The notes: a model not told the origin generated them from the letters alone. A stretch of 26,658 nucleotides of DNA from G11 sp947167445 (GCA_947167445.1 CAMVID010000025.1:1-26658); one strand, 5' to 3'. Shown: positions 6,052-15,259, counted from the first letter of the stretch. Translations and numbers: made by a program.

Positions 6052-6639
6052 ATGAGTTTTATCAATAAGCGAACTGCCTGGACAGACTCACAAAGAAGAA
6101 GATGGAAAGAATTCTTTGAGGAGCAGAAGAGACTTCGCTCAAAAATAAAAGAGCACGGCTCGGATATACTGGAATCCGAGAACTTTCAAAGTTCACAGGC
6201 CAATGTACAGCACGGAAACATGACTGTTCATCAGCATTGTATAAACGTGACAAAGTTAAGCCTTAAACTGAGCAGAAAGCTTCCGTTTCATTTCAACGAA
6301 AGAGCGCTGGTCAGAGGGGCTCTTTTACACGATTATTTCCTGTACGACTGGCATAAGAATGACCCGGCTAACGAGCACAAGAATTTGCATGGTTTTTACC
6401 ATCCCGGCATTGCACTGAAGAATGCTGAGAGGGATTTCGATTTGACCGACAGGGAGAGAGAAATCATTAAGAAGCATATGTGGCCTCTTACGGTAGTTCC
6501 GCCTACCTGTCGAGAGGCTTGGGTGGTTACCATGGCTGACAAGTACTGTTCACTTATGGAAACTTTGAAGTTACACAAGGGGCATGGACCGAAGCTGATT
6601 AAGGTGAAATCCAAGTCACACTACATAGAATTGAGGTAA
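6052..6639 (+). CDS. HD-superfamily metal-dependent phosphohydrolase
   Basis: The substrate is unknown. Candidate metal ligands appear in HD order: His60/His62 in MTVHQH, the HD pair at 93-94 in ALLHDYFLYDWH, His117 in FYHPG, His142 in KKHMWP and Asp163 in MADKY. This is the pattern of single-domain HD hydrolases acting on nucleotides or phosphate esters. The first ~50 residues are charged and helical. At 195 residues it is a typical short family member. GGTGG lies before the ATG. The next gene, a guanylate-kinase-like protein, begins 3 bp after the stop, so the two are coupled and may act on related nucleotides (inference). Confidence 0.8.
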   Translation: MSFINKRTAWTDSQRRRWKEFFEEQKRLRSKIKEHGSDILESENFQSSQANVQHGNMTVHQHCINVTKLSLKLSRKLPFHFNERALVRGALLHDYFLYDWHKNDPANEHKNLHGFYHPGIALKNAERDFDLTDREREIIKKHMWPLTVVPPTCREAWVVTMADKYCSLMETLKLHKGHGPKLIKVKSKSHYIELR

Positions 6640-6642
6640 ATC

Positions 6643-7227
6643 ATGGGGAAGATTTATTATCTTATGGGAAAAAGCTCCTCCGGAAAAGATACCATTTTCA
6701 GGATGATTATGAGGAGCAAAGAAGTTTCCCTTAAGACTATTGTTCCTTACACAACCCGGCCCATAAGAGCGGGGGAAACCGAAGGCAAGCAATACCATTT
6801 TGTAAACGAAGAGGAATTTAAATCCCTTAAGGAATCCGGCAAAGTAATCGAAGACAGAGCCTACAACACCTGCCATGGCCTATGGAGGTACTTCATGGTG
6901 GATGACGGAAGAATAGACTTATCAAAGAACGACTATATCATTATAGGAGTTCTGGAGTCATTCCTTAAGTGCGCCGAGTACTATGGAAGAGAGAATACCA
7001 TTCCGATCTTTATAGATCTGGATGACGGGGTCAGACTTGAGAGAGCCCTCAAGAGGGAGCGCAAGCAGGAGCACCCCAAGTATGAGGAACTTTGCAGAAG
7101 GTTCCTTGCTGACAGCGCGGATTTTTCTGAGGATAAATTAAGAGAAGCGGGCATAACAGAGAGGTTTGATAATACAGACCTTGATGAATGCCTCGCAAAT
7201 ATTATTGACTACATAAAGAAACACTAA
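6643..7227 (+). CDS. guanylate-kinase-like P-loop nucleotide kinase
   Basis: The start of the protein carries a P-loop GKSSSGKDT (residues 9-17). This is followed by PYTTRPIRAGETEGKQYHFV (35-54), which matches the GMP-binding TTRPxRxGExxGxxYxF region of guanylate kinases. It therefore probably phosphorylates GMP or a similar nucleotide with ATP. The usual GPSGxGKST P-loop is changed (SSSGKDT), and the middle segment (YNTCHGLWRYFMVDD) differs from housekeeping Gmk, so it may be a paralogue. Length (194) fits. It sits where tmk-darA lies in the equivalent Bacillus subtilis cluster, directly before yaaR-holB. GAGGTA precedes the ATG. Confidence 0.78.
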   Translation: MGKIYYLMGKSSSGKDTIFRMIMRSKEVSLKTIVPYTTRPIRAGETEGKQYHFVNEEEFKSLKESGKVIEDRAYNTCHGLWRYFMVDDGRIDLSKNDYIIIGVLESFLKCAEYYGRENTIPIFIDLDDGVRLERALKRERKQEHPKYEELCRRFLADSADFSEDKLREAGITERFDNTDLDECLANIIDYIKKH

Positions 7228-7254
7228 TCTTCTTAAACTTACGGGGGTGAGTTT

Positions 7255-7695
7255 ATGGACATGAAGGTGACTGCCGCGCAGGCACCCCAGCAGGTAGCTG
7301 CTACCCAGCAGGTTCAGCCTGTGGATGATTCATTTAAGTTTATGCTATCCAGCAAAATAGAGGAAGCCGACCTTCAGGCCAAACTTGTTTCCCTCATGAA
7401 CGAGATTACCGAGCAGGGAGAGAAGATAGCCAAGAAGAAGGATATCCGTGATATGAAGCGCTACAGAGGCCTTATCAAGGATTTCCTCAACGAGGTTGTA
7501 AGCCGCTCCCACAGCTTTTCCAGGGAGAACTTTCTGGACAGAAGAGGACGCCACAGAGTCTACGGAATTATCAGACTGGTGGATGAGAACCTGGACCGCT
7601 TGGCCCAGGAGCTTTGCAAAGATGAGAAGGACAACATCTCTGTTCTAGGCACCATAGGCGAGATTAGAGGATTACTTTTAGACATATTTACCTGA
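7255..7695 (+). CDS. yaaR: YaaR/DUF327-family protein
   Basis: At 146 residues it matches the DUF327 family in length and in its all-helical build. After a low-complexity Gln/Ala-rich start, it has the conserved MKRYRGLIKDFLNEVV stretch (residues 63-78), then RRGRHRVYGIIRLVDENL and a C-terminal IGEIRGLLLDI. The molecular role is unknown. In Bacillus the gene lies between darA and holB, as here directly before holB. GGGGGTGA is an adequate ribosome site and the gap to holB is 14 bp. Confidence 0.85.
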   Translation: MDMKVTAAQAPQQVAATQQVQPVDDSFKFMLSSKIEEADLQAKLVSLMNEITEQGEKIAKKKDIRDMKRYRGLIKDFLNEVVSRSHSFSRENFLDRRGRHRVYGIIRLVDENLDRLAQELCKDEKDNISVLGTIGEIRGLLLDIFT

Positions 7696-7709
7696 CAGGA
7701 GGATGAGGT

Positions 7710-8699
7710 ATGGCAGGCTTTGAGACGGTAGTCGGACAGGAGCCCATAGTTGAACATCTTAAGAAAGCCATAACAACCGGCAAGATTTCCCATGCCTACA
7801 TAATCAATGGTGACAGGGCTGCAGGTAAGGAGTACATTGCGGGCATTTTTGCAAGAGCATTACAGTGCGAAAAGGGCGGTACGGACCCCTGTGAAGAGTG
7901 TCATTCATGTAAACAGGCATTATCCGGCAACCATCCCGATATCATAAGAGTAACTCACGAGAAACCCGGCTCCGTCGGCGTTGACGATGTGAGAGACCAG
8001 ATTACGGGAAGCGTTTATGTTAAGCCCTACAGCGGGAAATATAAGATTTATATTCTGAATGAAGCGGAGAAAATGACCACACAGGCTCAGAATGCGCTTC
8101 TTAAGACCCTTGAAGAGCCCCCGGAATATGTGGTAATACTTCTTCTGACTACAAATGTAAACATGCTCTTGCCCACGATTCAGTCCAGATGCGTTGTTCT
8201 TAACATGAAGCCCGTTAAGGATGATCTTGTTAAGAAGTATCTTATGGATGAACTTTCCATCCCTGAGTACAAAGCTGAGGTTTGTGTGGCTTTTGCCAGA
8301 GGTAATGTGGGAAAAGCGCGACTTCTCGCATTAAGCGAAGAGTTTGACAAGGTAAGAGAGGAAGCCATTTCTCTTCTTAAATACATTAATGACATGGAAC
8401 TTCCGGAAGTCATGGCTGCCATAAAGAAGATAACCGAGTACAAGTTTGACGTGAACGATTATCTTGATATTATTGCGGTGTGGTTCAGAGACGTTTTAAT
8501 GTTTAAGGCAACCCATGATCCCAATTCCCTTATCTTCACTGAGGAGATTCAGTCCATCAGGAAGCGTGCAGACAAGAGTACCTACGAGGGAATCGAGAAG
8601 ATTATTGATGCTTTGGACACCGCCAAGGCAAGGCTTACGGCCAATGTAAATTTTGAGCTTACAATGGAGCTTTTGCTTCTTGCTATTAAGGAGAACTAG
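7710..8699 (+). CDS. holB: DNA polymerase III, delta' subunit
   Basis: Part of the clamp loader that places the sliding clamp on primed DNA. The AAA+ domain begins with GQEPIVEHLK. It has four zinc-binding cysteines (Cys53, 61, 64, 67), VGVDDVRD, NEAEKMTTQAQNALLKTLEEPP and the SRC arginine-finger motif at 159-161. The Walker A segment is GDRAAGKE (34-41) with Glu in place of Ser/Thr, which suggests poor ATP binding; this is normal for delta', which does not need ATPase activity. Length (329) fits. AGGAGG precedes the ATG. Synteny with yaaR and ricT supports the call over DnaX, which would be longer with an intact P-loop. Confidence 0.95.
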   Translation: MAGFETVVGQEPIVEHLKKAITTGKISHAYIINGDRAAGKEYIAGIFARALQCEKGGTDPCEECHSCKQALSGNHPDIIRVTHEKPGSVGVDDVRDQITGSVYVKPYSGKYKIYILNEAEKMTTQAQNALLKTLEEPPEYVVILLLTTNVNMLLPTIQSRCVVLNMKPVKDDLVKKYLMDELSIPEYKAEVCVAFARGNVGKARLLALSEEFDKVREEAISLLKYINDMELPEVMAAIKKITEYKFDVNDYLDIIAVWFRDVLMFKATHDPNSLIFTEEIQSIRKRADKSTYEGIEKIIDALDTAKARLTANVNFELTMELLLLAIKEN

Positions 8700-8748
8700 G
8701 CATAAGTTTTGTGGTATATAGATTATAGAAATGTGAGGTTTATAGATT

Positions 8749-9654
8749 ATGACAACTGTAATTGGAGTTAGATTTCGTACTGCGGGCAAAATTTATTTCT
8801 TCAACCCGCTTAATTTCCCCATAAAAAAAGGTGACAACGTAATAGTTGAGACAGCAAGAGGTATCGAGTTCGGTACCGTTGTGGGCGACCCCAAAGAAGT
8901 TCCCGACGATAAGGTTATCCAGCCTTTAAAGCCTGTTATACGTATTGCAAATGAAAGAGATATGGAGCAGGAGAAGAATAACAAGGCCAAGGAGAAGGAA
9001 GCCTTCAAGATTTGTCTTGAGAAAATCAAAAAGCATGGCCTTGAGATGAAACTCATCGATGCCGAATATACCTTTGACAACAACAAGGTTCTCTTCTACT
9101 TCACTGCAGACGGCAGAATCGATTTCCGTGAGCTGGTAAAAGATTTGGCTGCGGTGTTTAAGACACGTATCGAGCTGCGCCAGATTGGTGTAAGAGATGA
9201 GACCAAGATTCTTGGAGGAATCGGTATCTGTGGCAGACCCCTTTGCTGCCATACCCATCTTTCTGAGTTCATCCCTGTATCAATCAAGATGGCTAAAGAG
9301 CAGAACCTCTCTCTTAACCCCACAAAGATTTCCGGTGTATGCGGAAGGCTTATGTGCTGCTTAAAGCATGAGCAGGATACATACGAAGACCTTAACAGGA
9401 GACTTCCCGGGGTGGGTGATTTTGTAACCACCGATGACGGACTTAAGGGAACCGTTGCCAGCGTAAATGTATTAAGACAGCTGGTAAAGGTTGTGGTGGA
9501 AGAGAACGACGAGAAGGAAATCCACGAGTATAAGGCTGAACAGCTTAAGTTCAAGAGACGCCATAACAAGAATAACAAGAATGATTTAAGCGCCGAGGAA
9601 TTAAAGGAGCTTAAGAAGTTAGAGAGTGACGAAGGGAACTCCAACCTGGAATGA
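8749..9654 (+). CDS. ricT: RicT (YaaT), PSP1-domain protein with Fe-S cysteines
   Basis: The PSP1 domain covers about residues 5-220. Two cysteine clusters, CGRPLCC (Cys161, 166, 167) and CGRLMCC (Cys198, 203, 204), match the Fe-S ligand positions of the Bacillus RicAFT (Y-) complex. That complex assists RNase Y-dependent mRNA maturation and supports sporulation, competence and biofilm phosphorelay functions. RicA and RicF are not in the window. The C-terminus is Lys/Asn-rich and charged. The 49-bp gap before it holds a direct repeat of TAGATTAT and a GTGAGG ribosome site but no convincing promoter. Its stop overlaps the start of the next gene (ATGA). Confidence 0.94.
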   Translation: MTTVIGVRFRTAGKIYFFNPLNFPIKKGDNVIVETARGIEFGTVVGDPKEVPDDKVIQPLKPVIRIANERDMEQEKNNKAKEKEAFKICLEKIKKHGLEMKLIDAEYTFDNNKVLFYFTADGRIDFRELVKDLAAVFKTRIELRQIGVRDETKILGGIGICGRPLCCHTHLSEFIPVSIKMAKEQNLSLNPTKISGVCGRLMCCLKHEQDTYEDLNRRLPGVGDFVTTDDGLKGTVASVNVLRQLVKVVVEENDEKEIHEYKAEQLKFKRRHNKNNKNDLSAEELKELKKLESDEGNSNLE

Positions 9655-10394
9655 TCAGAGAACCTGAACTAAAAGAAAATGAACGGGTCGACGACTTGGA
9701 GAGAAACGGATACCGAATCATACAGAATCCTGACAGGTTCTGTTTCGGCATGGATGCGGTTCTTTTGGCGGGCTTTGCGGCTGCCAAGGAAACAGACAGG
9801 ATACTTGATCTGGGAACGGGAACGGGTATCATTCCGATTCTTATGGAGGCAAGATACAAGGCCACCTTACTGACCGGTTTGGAGATTCAGGAAGAAAGCG
9901 CCGATATGGCAAGACGTAGTGTCGCGCTTAACAACCTTTCGGACAAAATAGAAATTGTAACCGGAGATATTAAGGAGGCAGACGCGTTGTTTACGGCTGC
10001 TTCTTTTGATGTAATAACATCGAATCCGCCCTACATGATAGGACAGCATGGGCTTACAAACCCACAATCTGCCAAGGCTATAGCAAGGCATGAGATTGAG
10101 TGCACCTTTGACGATGTGGCAAGGGTGACGGGGAAGCTATTAAAGCCCGGCGGAAAGTTTTATCTGGTTCACAGGCCCTTCAGGCTTGCGGAGATTTTTG
10201 CTACACTCCAGAAATACAAGCTTGAGCCCAAGAGAATGAGACTTGTATATCCCTTTGTGGATAAGGAACCCAACATGGTTCTTATTGAGGCAGTCAGAGG
10301 AGGCAATTCTCGTATGACTGTGGAAAAACCGTTGATAATCTACGATGCTCCTAATGTTTACAATCCGGAGATAAGGTCGATTTACGGATACTAA
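9651..10394 (+). CDS. TrmN6-type tRNA adenine-N6 methyltransferase (YabB-like)
   Basis: A class I SAM methyltransferase with DLGTGTG (residues 53-59) for SAM and NPPY (125-128), the hallmark of adenine-N6 methylation. The opening YRIIQNPDRFCFGMDAVLLA is typical of the family that modifies A37 of tRNA-Val in E. coli. The same gene position (after ricT, before rsmI) in Bacillus is yabB/trmN6, so a tRNA target is likely. Length is 247. Its ATG overlaps the ricT stop by 4 bases, implying translational coupling. Confidence 0.9.
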   Translation: MIREPELKENERVDDLERNGYRIIQNPDRFCFGMDAVLLAGFAAAKETDRILDLGTGTGIIPILMEARYKATLLTGLEIQEESADMARRSVALNNLSDKIEIVTGDIKEADALFTAASFDVITSNPPYMIGQHGLTNPQSAKAIARHEIECTFDDVARVTGKLLKPGGKFYLVHRPFRLAEIFATLQKYKLEPKRMRLVYPFVDKEPNMVLIEAVRGGNSRMTVEKPLIIYDAPNVYNPEIRSIYGY

Positions 10395-10406
10395 AGAGGG
10401 AAGAAA

Positions 10407-11255
10407 ATGGCAGGAATGCTGTATCTTTGCGCGACTCCCATAGGAAATCTTAAGGATATGTCGCCGAGAGTCATTGAGACTTTGAACAGTGTTGATGTTA
10501 TTGCTGCGGAGGATACCCGAAACAGCATTCATTTGCTTACCCATTTTGACATACATACTCCCATGACAAGCTACCACGAGTACAATAAGGTGGAGAAGGC
10601 CGACGAACTAGTGGCAAGGATGCTCAAGGGAGAGAATGTGGCACTTATTACCGATGCGGGGACTCCCGCCATATCGGATCCGGGGGAAGTACTGGTTAAG
10701 AAATGTCAGGAAGCGGGGATTACCGTTACATCCCTTCCCGGGCCTGCTGCTTTGATAGTTGCCCTTACATTATCAGGCCTTCCTACAAGGAGGTTTTGCT
10801 TTGAGGCTTTCCTTCCCTATGAGAAGAAAGAGAGAAAGCCCATTTTAGAGGAACTGGTTAACGAGACCAGGACCATCATAATCTATGAAGCCCCTCACAG
10901 ACTGGTTAAGACCCTGGAGGAGCTTAAAGAGGTTCTCGGAAACAGAAAGATAACCATCTGCAGAGAACTTACCAAGAAATTTGAGACGATACTGCCTACC
11001 ACTTTTGAGGAGGCTTTATCCATATATGAAAAAGAGGAACCAAGAGGAGAGTATGTTCTTGTAATCGAAGGCAAGTCCTTCGAAGAAAAACAAAAAGAGG
11101 CTCAGGCGTCGTGGGGATCTATGAGCATCGAAGAACACATGCGCTTTTACGAAGACACAGGAATAGACCACAAAGAAGCAATGAAACTTGTGGCAAGAGA
11201 TCGTGGCGTTGGTAAAAGAGAGATTTACAAAAGCTTGCTGGAAAACGGCGAGTAG
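10407..11255 (+). CDS. rsmI: 16S rRNA (cytidine-1402-2'-O)-methyltransferase
   Basis: RsmI methylates the ribose of C1402 in the decoding centre of 16S rRNA using SAM. Family motifs are clear: ATPIGNLKDMSPR at the N-terminus, AAEDTRNS, ITDAGTPAISDPG, LPGPAALIVAL and YEAPHRL. The C-terminal ~40 residues form the usual small helical domain. Length (282) is typical. GAGGGAAG precedes the ATG; a second ATG three codons later is possible but less likely. It is 12 bp after the trmN-type gene, matching the Bacillus yabB-yabC order. Confidence 0.96.
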   Translation: MAGMLYLCATPIGNLKDMSPRVIETLNSVDVIAAEDTRNSIHLLTHFDIHTPMTSYHEYNKVEKADELVARMLKGENVALITDAGTPAISDPGEVLVKKCQEAGITVTSLPGPAALIVALTLSGLPTRRFCFEAFLPYEKKERKPILEELVNETRTIIIYEAPHRLVKTLEELKEVLGNRKITICRELTKKFETILPTTFEEALSIYEKEEPRGEYVLVIEGKSFEEKQKEAQASWGSMSIEEHMRFYEDTGIDHKEAMKLVARDRGVGKREIYKSLLENGE

Positions 11256-11268
11256 AAAAGAGGGTTAT

Positions 11269-13140
11269 ATGTTTGTACTGAAAGACGACGCAAAGAAATT
11301 TGAGAAGGGGGCTTTGGAGCTGCTTAAAAGCTATAACCTGCCCGACGTGGTGGAGGAAATTACGGTTTCTTTCGAAAAGGCCGAGGCAGACGAGGTTACT
11401 CTTAGCTTTGACGGAAAGAATGCGATAATTAAGGGTTCAATCCCTGCTAATTTCTACAGGATGCTTTGCACCCTGGCAACTCACCTTTCAAAGAGTGGTG
11501 AACCTTTGGAGGTAAAGGAGAGTTTTAGTTTTTCCCTGTTCGGAAATATGATAGACTGTTCCAGAAACAGTGTCCTCACTGTGGAAGCGGTCAAGAAATA
11601 TATAAGATATCTGGCATCCTTCGGAATGAATATGATGATGCTTTATACCGAGGATACCTATGAGATAGAAAATTATCCCTACTTTGGTGCCTACAGAGGA
11701 AGATACACCAAAGAGGAACTTAAAGAGATAGACGATTATGCGTATATGTTTGGAATTGAGGTAATCCCCTGCATCCAGACTTTGGCACATCTTAAGACAG
11801 CACTTAGATGGCCGGTTTTCGATTCTATTTCAGATACCGACGACATATTACTGGTTGGAAATGAAGATACCTATAAATTTGTGGAGGCTGAGATTAAAGC
11901 CATCAGCTCATGCTTAAGAAGCAAGAGAGTCCATGTGGGTATGGATGAAGCCCAGAGACTGGGACTTGGAAGCTACCTTCGTAAGAACGGGTACAGACCC
12001 CAGCAGGAAATTATTCTGGAGCATCTTACAAGAGTTCAAAAGATTTGTGAGAGCATGGGTCTTGAAACCATCATATGGTCTGACATGTTCTTTAGAGTTC
12101 TGTCACCTACAGGCGGATATTATCAGATTCCTGAGGGTGTTGACACCTTCCCCTTTGATTTTTCAAAGAAGTGTCATCTGACTTACTGGGATTATTACCA
12201 TAATGACTACGAGCATTACAAGAGATTCCTTTCTCTTCATCTGGATGCGGACAAGGATTGCTATTTTGCGGGAGGCGGCTGGACCTGGAATGGACTTTGC
12301 CCCAGCTTTGACAAGGCATTCATAACATCAAAGCCCGGAGTTAAGGCGGCCAAGGCAGTGGGAGTGCCCAATGTATTCTGTACAATGTGGCAGGACAACG
12401 GAGCTGAAACCAGCCAGAGCGCAGGAATCCCTTCAGTTTTATATTTTGCTGAACTGGGATATGCAGACTCAGATGTAGATATGGAGGTTTTTTCCGACAA
12501 GCTTTTGTTCCTTACGGGACTTCCTTTCGAATCCTACAGGCTCATGGGTGAGATGGACAATGTGCCGGGAAGAAGGGACGACAGACCTGAGGTAACGACC
12601 ACTAAGTATGCCCTTTATCAGGATCCCATGATTGGCCTTTACGATGCTCACATAAGAGGAACTCATCTTACAGAGCATTATACAAAGCTTGCCAAGGCTT
12701 TTGAGAATCTAAAGTATAAGAACAAGCTTACACAGTACTATGAGGAGCTTGCCAAGGCGTTGACTGTGAAGGCTGAGCTTGGAATCAACCTTACAGATGC
12801 TTATAAAGCAGGAGACAAGGAAAGACTTGAGAAACTGGCAGGTGAGGATATCCCGATTTGCATAGAGCATCTGGAGAAAGCAAGAGAATTAAGGGAAGAG
12901 ATTTGGCTTTCCGAATCCAAGCCCTTTGGATTTGAAATAATAGATATAAGATTTAATGGCGTAATCGGAAGACTCTGCTACGCCAACAGAAGAATAAACG
13001 ACTATATCGAAGGAGAAACAGATAGGCTTTTAGAGCTGGAGGAGGAGAGGATTTACGCTAATCCTTACTGCAAGGATGAGCCCCTCTACGTAAACCAGTG
13101 GGATAAGATAGCCTCTGCCTGCTCTTTCGTAGGAGTCTAG
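11269..13140 (+). CDS. cytoplasmic GH20 beta-N-acetylhexosaminidase (GcnA-like)
   Basis: Predicted to remove terminal beta-linked GlcNAc or GalNAc. The GH20 catalytic Asp-Glu pair is D226-E227 in VHVGMDEAQRLG. Aromatic sugar-site motifs follow (LTYWDYYH, GGWTWNG, MWQDNGAE), as in Streptococcus GcnA. An N-terminal alpha/beta region of ~90 residues and a helical C-terminal domain complete a 623-residue protein, the GcnA size. No signal peptide is visible, so it acts inside the cell on imported oligosaccharides or recycled wall sugars (inference). The start at 11269 is preceded by AGAGGG; an in-frame ATG at 11188 lies inside rsmI and is rejected. It lies 13 bp after rsmI, an unexpected place for a sugar enzyme. 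Confidence 0.88.
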   Translation: MFVLKDDAKKFEKGALELLKSYNLPDVVEEITVSFEKAEADEVTLSFDGKNAIIKGSIPANFYRMLCTLATHLSKSGEPLEVKESFSFSLFGNMIDCSRNSVLTVEAVKKYIRYLASFGMNMMMLYTEDTYEIENYPYFGAYRGRYTKEELKEIDDYAYMFGIEVIPCIQTLAHLKTALRWPVFDSISDTDDILLVGNEDTYKFVEAEIKAISSCLRSKRVHVGMDEAQRLGLGSYLRKNGYRPQQEIILEHLTRVQKICESMGLETIIWSDMFFRVLSPTGGYYQIPEGVDTFPFDFSKKCHLTYWDYYHNDYEHYKRFLSLHLDADKDCYFAGGGWTWNGLCPSFDKAFITSKPGVKAAKAVGVPNVFCTMWQDNGAETSQSAGIPSVLYFAELGYADSDVDMEVFSDKLLFLTGLPFESYRLMGEMDNVPGRRDDRPEVTTTKYALYQDPMIGLYDAHIRGTHLTEHYTKLAKAFENLKYKNKLTQYYEELAKALTVKAELGINLTDAYKAGDKERLEKLAGEDIPICIEHLEKARELREEIWLSESKPFGFEIIDIRFNGVIGRLCYANRRINDYIEGETDRLLELEEERIYANPYCKDEPLYVNQWDKIASACSFVGV

Positions 13141-13156
13141 ATAGGATAGGAAAAAT

Positions 13157-14011
13157 ATGATTAGCGAATTACTGAAACAGAAAGAAACAATGTCCTTTGA
13201 AATGTATCCCCCCAAGAAGGAGGATGAGTTCGAAAAGGCCTTTGACGTTGCAAAGAAGCTTGGAGATTTAAAGCCCGATTACATTTCCGTAACCTACGGA
13301 GCAGGCGGCAGCAAGTCCAAGAAGACTGTGGAGATCACCTCCTTCATTCAAAAAGAACTTCATATCGAGGCCCTTGCTCACCTTACCTGCGTGGGAAACA
13401 GCAAGAAGGATATCGACGAGATAGTGGAAAGCTTTAAGGCTGAGGGAATCAATCAGGTTTTGGCCCTTCGCGGTGACAGGCCCCGTGATATGTCCGATGA
13501 ACAGTTTAATTCAAGAGAGTTAATTCATGCCTCTGACCTTATTACATACCTTAAGTCCACCACGGATTTTTCCTGTGCGGGAGCATGCTATCCCGAGAAG
13601 CACTTCGAATGTTTCAGTAAGGAAACGGATGTTGCAAACTTAAAGCTTAAACAGGATGCGGGAGCTGAATATTTCATTTCCCAGCTTTTCCTTGATAATG
13701 ATTACTACTATGATTTCCTTGACAGGGCAGCCAGAAAAGGAATTACCGTGCCTATATGCGCGGGAATCATGCCTGTTATCTCGGCTAACCAGCTTGGAAC
13801 CACAGTATCCCTTTCAGGTTCCTCCATACCCAAGGCGTTCTCTGATTTGATTGCAAAATACGGAGACAATGCCGACGATATGAGAAAGGCCGGAATTGAT
13901 TATGCGGCTCGCCAGATTATAGATTTAAGACAAAATGGTGTAAAACACATTCACCTTTACTGCATGAATCGACCCAAGATGACTGCAGAAATCCTGGAAG
14001 CCATTAAATAG
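13157..14011 (+). CDS. metF: 5,10-methylenetetrahydrofolate reductase
   Basis: Reduces methylene-THF to methyl-THF for methionine synthesis or the one-carbon branch. The family opening is seen as SFEMYPPK with the catalytic-type Glu15. It is followed by YISVTYGAGGS, HLTCVG, VLALRGDRPRD and AGACYPEKHFE, then a TIM-barrel end with HLYCMNRP. Length (284) fits MetF. GGATAGGAAAA provides the ribosome site. It is 16 bp after the GH20 gene and 13 bp before the aminotransferase gene, so it is probably in the same transcript. Confidence 0.94.
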   Translation: MISELLKQKETMSFEMYPPKKEDEFEKAFDVAKKLGDLKPDYISVTYGAGGSKSKKTVEITSFIQKELHIEALAHLTCVGNSKKDIDEIVESFKAEGINQVLALRGDRPRDMSDEQFNSRELIHASDLITYLKSTTDFSCAGACYPEKHFECFSKETDVANLKLKQDAGAEYFISQLFLDNDYYYDFLDRAARKGITVPICAGIMPVISANQLGTTVSLSGSSIPKAFSDLIAKYGDNADDMRKAGIDYAARQIIDLRQNGVKHIHLYCMNRPKMTAEILEAIK

Positions 14012-14024
14012 AAGGAGTAAAAAA

Positions 14025-15218
14025 ATGCTTAATCAGAAATATGTGGATATGCTGTCCAAGAAATCCGTTATCAGACAGCTTTCAGAGTTTGCAACAGCCA
14101 GAGGAAAAGAAATCGGATACGAGAATGTTTTCGATTACAGTCTCGGAAATCCTTCTGTTCCGGTGGCACCTGAGTTTACAGAGGGCTTAATTGAGCTCCT
14201 TGCAAAGGAAGATCCCATGAAGCTTCACGGTTACAGCCCCAGCCTTGGAATACCTGAGGTTAAGGAAGCAATTGCCGCATCATTGAAGGAGCGCTTCGGA
14301 CTTCCCTACACAGCAGAATGTATTTTTCCTACATCTGCTGCGGCAGCAGCCATTGCTCATGCAGTAAGATGTGTAACTGTACCCGGTGACGAGGTCCTTA
14401 CCTTCGCACCCTACTTCCCTGAATATAATCCTTATATCAACGACTCGGGAGCAGTGCTTAAGGTTGTGCCCCCTCAGACAGAGGATTTTCAGATTAACTT
14501 TGATGAGTTCCTTAAGATGCTTAATCCTAAGACCATGGCGGTTCTTATCAATACACCCAACAACCCCACCGGTATCGCATATTCTGATGCGACTCTTAAA
14601 AAGCTTGCAAAGATTCTTAGCGAGAAACAGGAAGAGTACGGACATGACATCTTCCTTATCTCAGATGAACCTTACAGAGAGATTGTTTTCGATGGAGCAA
14701 AGTGCGTAAGTGCCTCCACTTATTACGATAACTCTATTATGTGCTATTCTTTCTCCAAGTCCTTATCACTTCCCGGAGAGAGAATCGGATACATTGCGGT
14801 TAACCCCAATTGCAAAAATGCTGCCAAGATGGTAAATATGTGCGGTCAGATTTCAAGAGGAATAGGACATAACTGCCCCACATCCCTTCTTCAGCTTGGA
14901 ATTGCAAGGGTTCTTGACAAAACTTCAGACTTATCTGTGTATGAAACAAACATGAATCTCATATACAATGAGCTGGTAGATTTAGGATTTACAGTTGTAA
15001 AACCAGGCGGAACCTTCTACATATTCCCTAAGGCTCTGGAAGAGGACGCCAAGGTATTCTGTGAGAAAGCTCTTAAATATGACCTTATTCTGGTGCCTGC
15101 GGATTCCTTCGGCTGTCCCGGATACTTCCGAATGGCATATTGCATAGATACAGAGAAGGTTAAACGCTCATTGCCTGCTTTGAGGAAGTTTGTAGAGACA
15201 GAATATCCCAACAGATAG
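14025..15218 (+). CDS. PLP-dependent class I/II aminotransferase (aspartate-aminotransferase-like)
   Basis: Fold type I enzyme with NNPTG (179-183), Asp214 in ISDEPYRE and the PLP lysine K245 in SFSKSLSLPGERIGY. An N-terminal YSLGNPSVPVAPE resembles the substrate-gating region of aspartate/aromatic aminotransferases. The amino donor and keto acid cannot be fixed. Adjacency to metF hints at amino-acid metabolism only. Length is 397. AAGGAG precedes the ATG, 13 bp after metF. No terminator is evident in the 40 bp after its stop, and a new promoter follows at 15260. Confidence 0.88.
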   Translation: MLNQKYVDMLSKKSVIRQLSEFATARGKEIGYENVFDYSLGNPSVPVAPEFTEGLIELLAKEDPMKLHGYSPSLGIPEVKEAIAASLKERFGLPYTAECIFPTSAAAAAIAHAVRCVTVPGDEVLTFAPYFPEYNPYINDSGAVLKVVPPQTEDFQINFDEFLKMLNPKTMAVLINTPNNPTGIAYSDATLKKLAKILSEKQEEYGHDIFLISDEPYREIVFDGAKCVSASTYYDNSIMCYSFSKSLSLPGERIGYIAVNPNCKNAAKMVNMCGQISRGIGHNCPTSLLQLGIARVLDKTSDLSVYETNMNLIYNELVDLGFTVVKPGGTFYIFPKALEEDAKVFCEKALKYDLILVPADSFGCPGYFRMAYCIDTEKVKRSLPALRKFVETEYPNR

Positions 15219-15259
15219 TCTGATAATTTAAACAATTAAGATTACATAACTTTCGTTGT

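Noticed and set aside
11188..11268. Upstream in-frame ATG for the GH20 gene
   Set aside because: It is inside rsmI in another frame; 11269 has its own AGAGGG.
13141..13156. SAM or other methionine-related riboswitch before metF
   Set aside because: Only 16 bases separate metF from the GH20 gene, too little for a riboswitch.
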